From: JAZGBC01 sp036444495
GTDB lineage: Bacteria; Pseudomonadota; Alphaproteobacteria; Kiloniellales; J153
Assembly: GCA_036444495.1 (NCBI GenBank)
Contig: JAZGBC010000160.1
Span: forward strand, 1-45,268
Direction: 5' to 3'
DNA length: 45,268 nt
The notes below the pieces were generated by a model, which had not been told where the DNA came from, did no database searches, and saw only the letters and a program-made list of their open reading frames with translations. Within the stretch, counting starts at the first letter, position 1, and each line of letters opens with the position of its first letter. The translations under genes were made by a program, and so were the position numbers. Shown piece after piece: positions 16,305 through 25,147 of this stretch.

Positions 16305-16571
16305 GGGCCTGTGGACAATTGGGTTGCGGGCTTTGGTATGAGCGAAATCGTCAGGCTTCTAGGAGCGAGGACGAAGGACATGCCGGGCATATTCGAGGAC
16401 GAGCGACGCGGAAGCGGGGCGATTTCGCCATATCCCCTTGGGACGGGGCGCATTTGGGCCAGGGGCGGCGTCGAGCAAGACTTGTGGTGGTTGGCACCAC
16501 GGCGCCTTACTCTCCTGGCCCTGACCCAAATTCGCTCCCGCCAAAGCCGTAACCTAATTGTCCACAGACCC
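16305..16571. mobile_element. Second MITE-like element, about 31-bp imperfect terminal inverted repeats
   Basis: The left end GGGCCTGTGGACAATTGGG and the right end (reverse complement GGGTCTGTGGACAATTAGG) pair over about 31 positions, with three mismatches and one 1-nt gap. TA flanks both ends (16303-16304 and 16572-16573), as expected for a TA-duplicating element. The interior has further dyads: GCGAAATCG near 16340 against CGATTTCGC near 16420, and GCATTTGGGCCAGGG near 16448 against its approximate complement near 16515-16545. Small frames inside do not look like protein. It differs in sequence from the element at 13494. The TA flanks and GG(G)-type tips would suit the IS427 group of IS5, which is a guess. 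Confidence 0.75.
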
Positions 16572-16592
16572 TAGTTCAGGTTCGCGACGCCC

Positions 16593-17474
16593 ATGTCCGC
16601 CAGTCCGCTTTATCTAAGGCAGCGGGCCGAAACGCTCGCCGCCACCTTGCCGCCGCTTCTGGTCGCCGCCGAGCGGGTCGCCTCGACGGTGGCCCAGGGC
16701 GTGCACGGACGCCGGCGCGTCGGTCAGGGCGAGACCTTCTGGCAGTTCCGGGACTATGACTATGGCGATCAGCCGCAGTCCATCGACTGGCGCCAGTCGG
16801 CCAAGTCGGACCGCGTCTTCGTGCGCCAGATGGAGTGGGAGGCGGCACAGTCGGTCTGGATCTGGCGCGACACCTCGGGCTCCATGGACTGGCGCTCCAG
16901 CGAGACGCTGCCGCACAAGCGCGAACGCGCCGATCTTTTGGCCCTTGCGCTCGCCGGCCTGTTGCTGCGCGGCGGCGAGCACATTGCGCTGCTCGGCTCG
17001 GGCCTGCGCCCGGTCGGCGGCCGCACGGCACTCGGCCGCCTGTCGGCCCAGATGGAGCGGCAGGATGATTCCGGCCCCGACCTGCCGCCCGTGGTTCCCC
17101 TGCCGCGCAATGCGCAGGTCGTCTTCATCGGCGATTTCCTGGCTCCGCTGGATCAGGTCGACCGCATGGTCCGCGGCTATGGGGAAGCCGGCCTGAGCGG
17201 GTTCATGTTGCAAGTTCTGGATCCGGCCGAGGAAAGCCTGCCTTACGGCGGCCGTGTGCGCTTCGAAGGGCTCGAGGGCGAAGACTCCTGGCTCCTGTCG
17301 CGCGTCGAGTCGATACGCGGCGATTACAAGTCGCGGCTTCGGGCGCAACGCGCCGGGCTGCAGGCGATTGCGCGCAACGCACATTGGAACTTCGCCGTGC
17401 ACCACACGGATCGACCGCCGCAAGCGGCCTTGCTCACCCTCTATACGGCACTGGCACAGATACCGGGACGCTGA
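16593..17474 (+). CDS. DUF58 domain protein (vWA-like MoxR partner)
   Basis: 293 aa. The DUF58 core GETFWQFRDYDYGDQPQSID, then WRQSAKSDRVFVRQMEWE, is followed by a von Willebrand A-like segment whose MIDAS-type DxSxS motif is DTSGS in IWRDTSGSMDW. The ATG at 16593 is 21 nt beyond the MITE. No membrane segments are seen, so it is probably cytoplasmic, in contrast with the two membrane proteins that follow. DUF58 proteins are regular MoxR partners; in this operon type no molecular role has been assigned as far as I know. The stop is 4 nt before the next start. Confidence 0.92.
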   Translation: MSASPLYLRQRAETLAATLPPLLVAAERVASTVAQGVHGRRRVGQGETFWQFRDYDYGDQPQSIDWRQSAKSDRVFVRQMEWEAAQSVWIWRDTSGSMDWRSSETLPHKRERADLLALALAGLLLRGGEHIALLGSGLRPVGGRTALGRLSAQMERQDDSGPDLPPVVPLPRNAQVVFIGDFLAPLDQVDRMVRGYGEAGLSGFMLQVLDPAEESLPYGGRVRFEGLEGEDSWLLSRVESIRGDYKSRLRAQRAGLQAIARNAHWNFAVHHTDRPPQAALLTLYTALAQIPGR

Positions 17475-17478
17475 GGCA

Positions 17479-20259
17479 ATGTTGACGCTCGGACCCCTGG
17501 CCTTCGCCCAACCCTGGCTGCTCATGGCGCTGGCCGGCCTGCCGCTTATCTGGCTCCTGCTGCGGGTCACGCCGCCGGCCCCGCGCCGTCTCAGCTTTCC
17601 AGCCATCCGTCTGCTCTTCGGCCTGCACCCGCCCGAGGAAACCTCGGCACGCACGCCGCCTTGGCTGATCGCGCTGCGCATGGCAATCGCGGCGCTGGTC
17701 ATCCTGGGACTCGCCCAACCGCTGCTCAACCCGGCGAAGCGGCTCACCGGAAGCGGCCCGCTGCTGCTCTTGATCGACGACGGCTGGGCCGCCGCGCGCG
17801 GCTGGCAGAGGAGGCAGGCGGCGCTGGATTCCCTGCTCGACCAGGCCGAGCGGGACGGCCGCCCGGTGGTCGTGGTCACCACCGCGCCCGATTCCCTGGA
17901 GCGGCCGCCCGCACCCTCGGGCATGCTTTCCGCCGGCGAGGCGCGCCGACTGGTCCAGGGCATCAAGCCGAAGCCCTGGCTCACCGACCGGGGCGCGGTG
18001 CTGGCCGCGCTCGAGGGCCTGGCGCTGCCCGGTTCGACCCACACGGTCTGGCTATCGGATGGTCTGGATGCGGGCCAGGCGCAGGCCTTGGCCAATCACC
18101 TGCAGGACTATGGCCGCCTGGATATTCTGCGCGACCGGCCGGGCGCACAGGCGCGCCTCCTGCTGCAGCCGGAAAGCGACGGCTTGGCACTTGTCGTGCG
18201 TCTCGCCCGCGCGGACCCGCAGGGCGCGGACAAGACCGCGATTCTGGCCACCGCCGATGACGGCGCCCTGGTGGCGCGCGCCGAGCTGACCTTTGCCGAC
18301 GGCGAGAGCGAAGCCCAGACACGCCTGGATCTGCCGGTCGAGTTGCGCAACCGCATCGCGCGCATCAGCGTCGAGGGCGAGGGCTCGGCCGGTGCGGTCG
18401 TGCTACTGGACGAGCGCTGGCGCCGCCGCCCAGTGGGACTGGTTTCGACCGGCCCCTTGGAAAACGCCCAGCCCCTGCTCAGCGAACTCTATTACTTGCA
18501 GCGCGCCCTCGAACCTTTCACGGAGCTGCGCCGCGGCACCATCAGGGAGCTGCTGGGCCGCGAGATCGCGGTGCTCATCCTGCCCGATATCGGGGCTCTC
18601 CCCGAGGAAGAGCGCAGCCTTCTGCGCGACTGGATGGAGAAGGGCGGCCTGCTGCTGCGCTTCGCCGGGCCGCGCCTGGCCGAGGGAAGCGGCGCGGGCA
18701 GCGCCGCGGCGCAAGCCGACGATCCGCTCATGCCGGTGCTCCTCAGGGTCGGCAACCGGAACCTGAGCGGCGTGCTCACCTGGGACCAGCCGGCGCGGCT
18801 CGCGCCCTTCGGCGAAGATAGTCCCTTTACGGGCCTCGCCTTATCCGAGGAGGTTCTGATCGGACGCCAGGTCCTGGCCGAGCCCTCGCTCGACCTGGGC
18901 GGGAAAACCTGGGCGCGGCTCAGTGACGGCACGCCGCTGGTCACCGCCGCCCAGCGCGGCGAGGGCCGCATCGTCCTGGTGCACACCACCGCGAACACCG
19001 ATTGGTCGAACCTGCCGCTGTCGGGCCTCTTCCTCGACATGCTGCGCCGGATCGTCGGCGTCAGCCAGGGCGTGGCGAGCGGGGATTCGGCCCAGGGCGC
19101 GCTGCCGCCGGTCGAAACGCTGGATGGTTTCGGGCAGCTCGGGCCGCCGACCGCGACCACCCTGGCGCTCGGCCGCGAGGCGTTGGGTGAAGGCCGCATC
19201 GGCCCGCGTCATCCGCCCGGCTACTACGGCAGCCAGGACCAACGCCGGGCGCACAATCTGATCGCGGCGAATCCTCCGTTTACGCCGATCACCCAGGTTC
19301 CCTTGGGCGTCACCCTGGGCTATTACGCCAAGGACAGTGAAACGGACTTGAAGCCCTGGCTCTTGATGACCGCGTTCCTGCTGCTGCTTGCGGATTTCCT
19401 GGTCGCGCTGGCCCTGCGCGGTCTGCTCGGCAACCTGTCGCGTACGGGGGCGCGGGCGGGCGCAGGCGCACTCCTGCTCGCGCTGCTGCTGCCCTTTGGT
19501 GAAAGCGCCGCGCAGACGAACGGCGCCGCCACGTCCGATGCGCGGGCGCTGGAAGCGACCCTGCAAACGCGCCTGGCCTATGTCGTGACCGGCGTGCCCG
19601 CGGTGGACGAGGTCAGCCGGGCGGGTCTTAGCGGCCTGACGCGGGTGCTCTATCAGCGCACCTCGATCGAAGCGGGCGAACCACTCGCGGTGGACGTGGC
19701 GCGCGACGAGCTGGCCTTTTTCCCGCTGCTCTACTGGCCGGTCACCACGGAGCAGCGCGACCTGCCCGAGATCGCCGTGCGCAAGCTGAACGCCTATATG
19801 AAGAACGGTGGCACGATCCTCTTCGACCTGCGCGATCCGGGCGGCGGCGCACAAATCCTCGGCCGCGGCGGGCGCGGTACCCAGGCCCTGCGGCGCCTGA
19901 CCCGGGACCTGGAAATTCCACGCCTGGCGCCGGTCCCGCCGGACCATGTGCTGACCAAATCCTTCTACCTGATGCAGGACTTCCCGGGCCGCTTCTCCAA
20001 CGGAACACTCTGGGTCGATGCGGGCGAGGAGCGGGTCAACGACGGCGTCGCCTCGGTGATCGTAGGCAGCAACGATTGGGCAGGCGCCTGGGCGGTCAAT
20101 GAATTCGGCCGGCCCAGCTTCGCCGTGGTGCCGGGCGGGGAACGCCAGCGCGAGATGGCCTACCGCTTCGGCGTGAACCTGACGATGTACGCCCTGACCG
20201 GCAACTACAAGGCCGACCAGGTGCATATTCCCTTCATCCTGGAGCGTTTGGGACAATGA
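17479..20259 (+). CDS. DUF4159 domain membrane protein with BatA-like N-terminus
   Basis: 926 aa from the ATG at 17479. The N-terminus has the BatA-type layout: a helix (WLLMALAGLPLIWLLL), a P/R-rich linker, and a second helix (MAIAALVILGLAQPLL). A vWA-like region follows whose metal site is degenerate (LLLIDDGWAAARGW, no DxSxS). Mid-protein there is a GATase-like part (VLILPDIGALPEEERSLLRD). Membrane segments (LKPWLLMTAFLLLLADFLV and a following helix) come near residue 620. The C-terminal DUF4159 domain, about residues 690-926, includes AFFPLLYWPVT, NAYMKNGGTILFDLRDPGGG and GSNDWAGAWA. The stop overlaps the next gene as ATGA. Likely an inner-membrane component of the MoxR system. Confidence 0.88.
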   Translation: MLTLGPLAFAQPWLLMALAGLPLIWLLLRVTPPAPRRLSFPAIRLLFGLHPPEETSARTPPWLIALRMAIAALVILGLAQPLLNPAKRLTGSGPLLLLIDDGWAAARGWQRRQAALDSLLDQAERDGRPVVVVTTAPDSLERPPAPSGMLSAGEARRLVQGIKPKPWLTDRGAVLAALEGLALPGSTHTVWLSDGLDAGQAQALANHLQDYGRLDILRDRPGAQARLLLQPESDGLALVVRLARADPQGADKTAILATADDGALVARAELTFADGESEAQTRLDLPVELRNRIARISVEGEGSAGAVVLLDERWRRRPVGLVSTGPLENAQPLLSELYYLQRALEPFTELRRGTIRELLGREIAVLILPDIGALPEEERSLLRDWMEKGGLLLRFAGPRLAEGSGAGSAAAQADDPLMPVLLRVGNRNLSGVLTWDQPARLAPFGEDSPFTGLALSEEVLIGRQVLAEPSLDLGGKTWARLSDGTPLVTAAQRGEGRIVLVHTTANTDWSNLPLSGLFLDMLRRIVGVSQGVASGDSAQGALPPVETLDGFGQLGPPTATTLALGREALGEGRIGPRHPPGYYGSQDQRRAHNLIAANPPFTPITQVPLGVTLGYYAKDSETDLKPWLLMTAFLLLLADFLVALALRGLLGNLSRTGARAGAGALLLALLLPFGESAAQTNGAATSDARALEATLQTRLAYVVTGVPAVDEVSRAGLSGLTRVLYQRTSIEAGEPLAVDVARDELAFFPLLYWPVTTEQRDLPEIAVRKLNAYMKNGGTILFDLRDPGGGAQILGRGGRGTQALRRLTRDLEIPRLAPVPPDHVLTKSFYLMQDFPGRFSNGTLWVDAGEERVNDGVASVIVGSNDWAGAWAVNEFGRPSFAVVPGGERQREMAYRFGVNLTMYALTGNYKADQVHIPFILERLGQ

Positions 20260-22334
20260 GCGGCGCGCTGTCCATCGATTGGGCCCCCTTCTTTCCCTGG
20301 GCGCTGCTCGGGATCTTCACCCTGGCCGCGCTCGCGACACTCGCACTCGCGCTCTGGCGCCGGGCGCGCGGGCTGTGGTGGCGGGCGCTCGCGCTCACCT
20401 CCCTGCTCCTGGCGCTGGCCAACCCGACGCTCATCCGCGAAGAACGCAACCCGCTCAACGACATCGCGCTGGTCGTCATCGACGAAAGCCCGAGCCAGCG
20501 GATCGCGCCGCGCGAAACGCAGACCCTTGAGGCGGCACGACACGTGATCGAGGCGATCGAAGGGCTTCGGGACACCGAAGTGCGTGTCTTGCGCGCCGGT
20601 GGCGGGGCGGGCCGCACCGAGGAGGACGGCACGCGCCTTTTCACTACGCTGCGCCAAGGACTCTCCAGGGTCCCGCGCCAGCGCGTGGCCGGCGCCATCA
20701 TGATCAGCGACGGCCAGGTACACGACCTGCCCGAAAGCCTGGAGGCGCTCGGGCTCAACGCACCGCTGCATCTCCTGCTGACCGGCGACGTCGATGAGGC
20801 GGACCGGCGCTTGAGTATCACCCAGGCGCCGAGTTTCGGCATCATCGGGCGCAAGCTCACCCTGAAACTTCTGATCGAGGATCTGCCAAAGACGGGCGGC
20901 AAGGGCCTGGCGCGCGTCACCCTGCGCCGCGACGGCGGCGATGAGCGCATCCTGCAGGTGCCGGTGGGAAAGGAGCGCGAGGTCACCTTCGAGCTGGACC
21001 ACCGCGGCCCGACGGTGATCGAGATCGAGGCCGAGGCGGCGCCGCGCGAGCTGACGCTCGCCAACAACCGCTCGGTCGTGGTGGTCAACGGCGTGCGCGA
21101 CCGCCTGCGGGTGCTTCTGGTCTCGGGCGAACCCCACGCCGGCGAGCGCGCTTGGCGCAACATCCTCAAATCCGACCCTTCGGTCGATCTGGTGCACTTC
21201 ACCATCCTGCGCCCGCCGGAAAAGCAGGACGGCACGCCGATCCGCGAGCTTTCGCTCATCGCCTTCCCGACGCGCGAGCTGTTCGAGGTCAAGCTGGAGG
21301 AGTTCGACCTCGTCATCTTCGACCGCTACCGGCGCCGCGGCGTGCTGCCCGGCATCTATCTGGACAACATCGCGCGTTACGTGGAGGACGGCGGCGCGCT
21401 GTTGGAGGCCGTCGGCCCCTCCTTCGCCACGCCGCTTTCGCTGTACCGCACGCCGCTGGGGCGCGTGCTGCCGGCCGAGCCGAGCGGCGCGGTCTTCGAG
21501 CAGGGCTACCGCCCGCGCGTCACCGAGTTGGGCCTGCGCCACCCGGTCACAGCGGACTTGGCGGGCGCCGATCCCAAGTCCGAGCCCCGCTGGGGCCGCT
21601 GGTTCCGCCAGGTGGACGGCGACACCAAGAGCGGCGCGGTGGTCATGTCCGGCATCGAAGAACGGCCGCTCCTGATCCTCGATCGTGTCGGCGAAGGCCG
21701 GGTCGCGCAATTCATGAGCGATCACATGTGGCTCTGGGCGCGCGGCTTCGAGGGCGGCGGGCCGCAGGCGGAGCTGCTGCGCCGCGTCGCCCATTGGCTC
21801 ATGCGCGAGCCCGACCTGGAGGAGGAGGACCTGCGCGCCTCGGTCTCGGGCGGGCGGCTGGAGATCCTGCGCCGGTCACTCACGCTCGAGCACCCGGAAA
21901 TCGAGATCACCCTGCCCTCGGGCAAACGCGAAACCGCCACGCTGGAGATCGAGCAGGGCGGCCGCGCGCGGGGTTCCATAGCGGCTGCGGAAGGCGGGCT
22001 TTACCGGGTAAGCGACGGGACGCGCACCGCCCTGGCCGCCGCCGGCCCGCTCAATCCGCGCGAGTTCGAGGACGTGCGCGCCAGCGCGGCGCTCCTGCGG
22101 CCGCTCATCGAGCAAAGCGGCGGGACCGTGGTGACCCTGGCGACGCAGGACCTCCCCTTCCTGCGCAAGGTGAACCCGGGACGGGACAAGCACGGGCGCG
22201 GCTGGATCGGGCTCACGGCAAACGGCGGCTACGTCGTAACCGGCGTGGATCAGATCCCGCTCTTGCCGGGGCTGGCCTTGCTGCTCCTGGTCCTCGGCGC
22301 CGGTCTGATCGCCTGGTACCGCGAGGGGCATTAG
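20256..22334 (+). CDS. Membrane protein with vWA-like and GATase-like regions, MoxR operon
   Basis: 692 aa. The start overlaps the preceding stop (ATGA). Two N-terminal helices (ALLGIFTLAALATLALALW and ALALTSLLLALANPTL) are followed by a vWA-like segment with an intact DxSxS (VVIDESPSQRI, then GAIMISDGQVHD). A large soluble part includes a GATase-1-like stretch (FDLVIFDRYRRRGVLPGIYL, NIARYVEDGGALLEAVGPSF). The protein ends in a C-terminal helix (LLPGLALLLLVLGAGLIAWY). The orientation should place the soluble domains between the two anchors. I do not recognise a defined function. Together with MoxR, DUF58 and DUF4159 it forms a conserved-looking alphaproteobacterial unit, probably acting at the inner membrane. 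Confidence 0.85.
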   Translation: MSGALSIDWAPFFPWALLGIFTLAALATLALALWRRARGLWWRALALTSLLLALANPTLIREERNPLNDIALVVIDESPSQRIAPRETQTLEAARHVIEAIEGLRDTEVRVLRAGGGAGRTEEDGTRLFTTLRQGLSRVPRQRVAGAIMISDGQVHDLPESLEALGLNAPLHLLLTGDVDEADRRLSITQAPSFGIIGRKLTLKLLIEDLPKTGGKGLARVTLRRDGGDERILQVPVGKEREVTFELDHRGPTVIEIEAEAAPRELTLANNRSVVVVNGVRDRLRVLLVSGEPHAGERAWRNILKSDPSVDLVHFTILRPPEKQDGTPIRELSLIAFPTRELFEVKLEEFDLVIFDRYRRRGVLPGIYLDNIARYVEDGGALLEAVGPSFATPLSLYRTPLGRVLPAEPSGAVFEQGYRPRVTELGLRHPVTADLAGADPKSEPRWGRWFRQVDGDTKSGAVVMSGIEERPLLILDRVGEGRVAQFMSDHMWLWARGFEGGGPQAELLRRVAHWLMREPDLEEEDLRASVSGGRLEILRRSLTLEHPEIEITLPSGKRETATLEIEQGGRARGSIAAAEGGLYRVSDGTRTALAAAGPLNPREFEDVRASAALLRPLIEQSGGTVVTLATQDLPFLRKVNPGRDKHGRGWIGLTANGGYVVTGVDQIPLLPGLALLLLVLGAGLIAWYREGH

Positions 22335-22362
22335 AGTTGGTTCTAGGGCCCCTTACCGTGTC

Positions 22363-22902
22363 CTATGCGGCGCTGCCGCCCGATCTAAGGGAGTCTCCTG
22401 CGCCTGCTTCCTCGGCCCGGCCGACGAGGCCGCTTACGCCATCGAGGGCAGCAGGGACGATCTCCAGCACCTGGAAGCGCCGCGCCTCCACCGGTCCGGG
22501 CAGGACGAGCCCGGCCGCCCCGGCGTTCACGAAGCCATAGGGGCCGTAATACTCCGGCTCGCCCACCACCAGGCAGATGCGCTCGCCCAGGCGCTTGGCC
22601 GCGGCCAGGCCGTGGCGCACCAGCGCGCGGCCGATGCCCAGGCCCTGCAGCACCGGCTCCACGGCGAGCGGGCCCAACAGGATCGCGCGCGCCTCGCCGA
22701 TCCGCACCGGCCAGAAACGCAGCGAGGCGAGCAGCCCGCCATCGGGCGCAATAGCGGAGAAGGAAAGTTCAGCCATGGGCTCGACGCCTTCGCGCAGGCG
22801 ATAGACGGTCTTGTCCAGCCGGTCGAAGCCGAAGGTGCGGTCGAGCAGGGGATTGAGGAGCGCGGCGTCGTCGGGCCGCTCAGGGAGGATTTCGAATTGC
22901 AT
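22363..22902 (-). CDS. GNAT family N-acetyltransferase (YhbS-like)
   Basis: 179 aa. The GNAT acetyl-CoA-binding motif is LLGPLAVEPVLQGLGIGRAL, followed by AAAKRLGERICLVVGEPEYY and GPYGFVNAGAAGL. The latter YYGPYGF pattern is typical of the YhbS/COG3153 group. The substrate is unknown. The ATG at 22902 is used. It converges on the MoxR operon with a 28-nt gap and no obvious terminator between them. The last 25 residues are Gly/Ala/Ser-rich and probably disordered. Confidence 0.9.
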   Translation of the reverse strand: MQFEILPERPDDAALLNPLLDRTFGFDRLDKTVYRLREGVEPMAELSFSAIAPDGGLLASLRFWPVRIGEARAILLGPLAVEPVLQGLGIGRALVRHGLAAAKRLGERICLVVGEPEYYGPYGFVNAGAAGLVLPGPVEARRFQVLEIVPAALDGVSGLVGRAEEAGAGDSLRSGGSAA

Positions 22903-23139
22903 GGTTTCTCGGGTCCTGACGGCCCGGGACTAGTCTTCCGGACCGGATCGTTGCTGTGTCATGTCAATGTTTGGGGCCGCGGTCGCGGCGACGGGGCCCT
23001 TACGCGCGGAGCGCAAAGGTTCTGATACGTCTTCGCCGTAGAGCAGCCCGTTGGAACATTGGCCAGACCCCGCCTCGATGGGTTCGGATCCGAGAAACGC
23101 GCCCCGAATAACACAAGACTTGTTAACAAACCAGTGCCT

Positions 23140-24030
23140 TCAGGGCTCCTTCACGCGCCGGGCCCGGAGCTCCGGCAGGGCCTCGGTGACGCCGGCCAGG
23201 ATGATCAGCACACAGCCCGCCCCCTCGCGCCAGCCGAAGGGCTCGTCGGTCAACAGGCTGGAGCTGATGGAAGCCACCACCACCTCGAGCAGCAGAAGGA
23301 TCGAGACGCGCCCGGGTTCGAGCTTGGAAGCGGCCCAGAGCACGGGCCAGGTGGCCGGCAGCACGAAGAAAACCGCGATGACGAAGGCGAGCGGCAGGCC
23401 CTCCAGCACCAGGCGTCCCGTGGCCGGCGGCGAGGCGCCGAAGGCGATCAGCAGGAACGCGGTCAGGGTGGCGGCAACGAAGGCCACGAAGGTCTTTTCC
23501 AGACCCGCGACCTCCTCGGAGTCGCGCGCCAGGGTGGCCGAGACGGCGAAAAGCAGGCCCGAAATCAGGCCCAGCCAATCGCCTTCGGAACGCGGCAGGG
23601 GCAGGCCCTCCTCCACACCCAGGATGATCGCCGCACCCGTCAGCCCCAGGATCACGGTGAGCGCACGCAGGGGCCCGACCCGCGTCTTGAGAACGAAGAT
23701 GGCGAGCAGCGTGGCCCAGACCGGCGCCAGATAGAACAGCAGCACGACGCGCATGACCTGGCCGACGAGGACCGCATGATTCCACAGGACCAGCACCACG
23801 CCGAACAGCAGGCCGCAGAGCAGCAGCGTCCAGCCGCCCGCGTACAGCCGCCGCCGCCGCACCCAGGCCACGGGCAGGAGCACGCCCGCACCGATGGCGA
23901 AGATGGCCAGGCTGGCCCAGTCGCCCGGCAGGCCGCGCTCGGCCAGCCAGCGCAGGGGCAGCCACCAGAGTCCCCACAAGACCGCGCAGGCCACGACGGC
24001 GAGCGCCGGCAGGGCGGCCCCGCCGCCCAT
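23140..24030 (-). CDS. EamA/DMT-family transporter
   Basis: 296 aa from the ATG at 24030; the longer frame runs back into the LysR gene. About ten membrane helices in two EamA repeats are seen (ALPALAVVACAVLWGLWWLP ... LRALTVILGLTGAAIILGV, then LGLISGLLFAVSATLARDSE ... GAGCVLIILAGVTEALPEL). DMT carriers export or import amino acids and other small metabolites; no substrate can be read from sequence. It begins 5 nt after the LysR stop on the same strand, so the regulator and transporter are one unit. A gap of about 240 bp to the GNAT gene holds nothing recognisable. Confidence 0.88.
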   Translation of the reverse strand: MGGGAALPALAVVACAVLWGLWWLPLRWLAERGLPGDWASLAIFAIGAGVLLPVAWVRRRRLYAGGWTLLLCGLLFGVVLVLWNHAVLVGQVMRVVLLFYLAPVWATLLAIFVLKTRVGPLRALTVILGLTGAAIILGVEEGLPLPRSEGDWLGLISGLLFAVSATLARDSEEVAGLEKTFVAFVAATLTAFLLIAFGASPPATGRLVLEGLPLAFVIAVFFVLPATWPVLWAASKLEPGRVSILLLLEVVVASISSSLLTDEPFGWREGAGCVLIILAGVTEALPELRARRVKEP

Positions 24031-24035
24031 CGTGC

Positions 24036-24953
24036 TCAGGCGCTCAGTTCCTCGTCCCAATAGGGTGTCCCCCCGAAGCGTTCGGCCAGAAAATCCACGA
24101 ACACGCGCACCTTCGGCGAGAGGTGCCGCGCGGCAGGATAGACCGCGTAGACCGCGGTGTCTGCCGGCTCGCTCCATTCGGGCAGGATATGCACCAGGCG
24201 CCCGGCGCGCAGGTCTTCGCCGCAGATGAAGGTGGGCAGGAAGGCTATCCCCAGACCGCCAATGGCCGCGGCCAGCAGGGCATCCCCATTATTGATGCGC
24301 AGGCGCCCGGTCACGCGCAGGCGCCGCTCGCCGCCCGGGCCGCACAAACGCCAGACATCGCCCGCCGTCTGGTAACTGTAGAGCAGGCACTCGCGGTCCT
24401 GCAGGTCATCAAGGGCGGCCGGCTGCCCGCGCTCAGCCATATAGGCGGGCGCGGCGCAGAGCACGCGCCGGTTGGGCGCCAGACGCCGGGCGATCAGACT
24501 GGAGTCCTCCAGCTTGGCGATGCGCACCCCCACATCGAAGCCCTCCTCCACCAGGTCCACGAATCGGTCGTTGAGCGTCATCTCGACCGAAAGCTCGGGA
24601 TAGCGCGCCATGAAGTCCGGCAGGGCCGGGCCGACGCGGCGCACGCCGAAGGACATGGGCGCGTTGACCCGCAGCCGCCCGCGCGGCGCGGCGGCCAACT
24701 GCGTGACCGCCTGCTCGGCGGCCTCGGCCTCGGCCACCACGCGTTGACAGCCCTCGTAGTAGGCGGCCCCCGCCTCGGTCAGCGACAGGCGCCGGGTGGT
24801 GCGGTTGAGCAGGCGGACGCCGAGCGCCTCCTCCAGTCGGCTCACCTGTTTGGACACCGCCGACTTGGACAAGCCCAACTCGCGCGCCGCCTGGGAGAAG
24901 CTCTCGGCCTCCACGACACGGGCGAAGACCGCCATGGCATCCAATCGTTCCAT
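24036..24953 (-). CDS. LysR-family transcriptional regulator
   Basis: 305 aa from the ATG at 24953 (MERLDAMAVFARVVEAESFS); an in-frame ATG 12 nt upstream is possible. The N-terminal winged HTH is clear (SFSQAARELGLSKSAVSKQV, SRLEEALGVRLLNRTTRRLS), and the C-terminal substrate-binding domain follows (GRLRVNAPMSFG, LVEEGFDVGVRIAKLEDSSL). This is the AaeR/DsdC-like branch often found beside oxidative-stress or quinone-modifying genes. It is divergent from pirin-DoxX with a 24-bp perfect palindrome in the gap, a likely binding site. It is co-transcribed with the DMT carrier. Confidence 0.93.
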   Translation of the reverse strand: MERLDAMAVFARVVEAESFSQAARELGLSKSAVSKQVSRLEEALGVRLLNRTTRRLSLTEAGAAYYEGCQRVVAEAEAAEQAVTQLAAAPRGRLRVNAPMSFGVRRVGPALPDFMARYPELSVEMTLNDRFVDLVEEGFDVGVRIAKLEDSSLIARRLAPNRRVLCAAPAYMAERGQPAALDDLQDRECLLYSYQTAGDVWRLCGPGGERRLRVTGRLRINNGDALLAAAIGGLGIAFLPTFICGEDLRAGRLVHILPEWSEPADTAVYAVYPAARHLSPKVRVFVDFLAERFGGTPYWDEELSA

Positions 24954-24984
24954 ATTCCAGCCCACCCCCGGGAAAGCGGGAACC

Positions 24985-25008
24985 TATTGTTTCTATATAG
25001 AAACAATA
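24985..25008. promoter_or_regulatory. Perfect 24-bp palindrome between LysR and pirin genes
   Basis: The half-site TATTGTTTCTAT reads identically on both strands across 24985-25008. It contains a T-N11-A core of the LysR type and lies about 32 nt upstream of the LysR ATG and 140 nt upstream of pirin. A partial half-site, TAGAAAC, recurs at 25039-25045. Such AT-rich symmetry in a GC-rich context fits an operator for the adjacent LysR protein, which could repress itself and activate pirin-DoxX. Confidence 0.7.
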
Positions 25009-25147
25009 AATTTCTTCAAGGGCCTATTATAAATACTCTAGAAACCGCCTATCTTTCCGGTCGAGACAAGAGCATGCGCGGGCGCGGGCCCTAGGGGCGC
25101 TGGGCGCCAGGCTGGGACGGAATGACGGGAACAAGGAGGTCCTTATC

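Noticed and set aside
16280..16552. A 90-codon frame inside the second MITE
   Set aside because: It begins in moxR and runs through the repeat; the sequence reads as repeat DNA, not a transposase.
18841..20256. A long antisense frame under the DUF4159 gene
   Set aside because: Compositional shadow with no RBS and no domain; the plus strand is coding.
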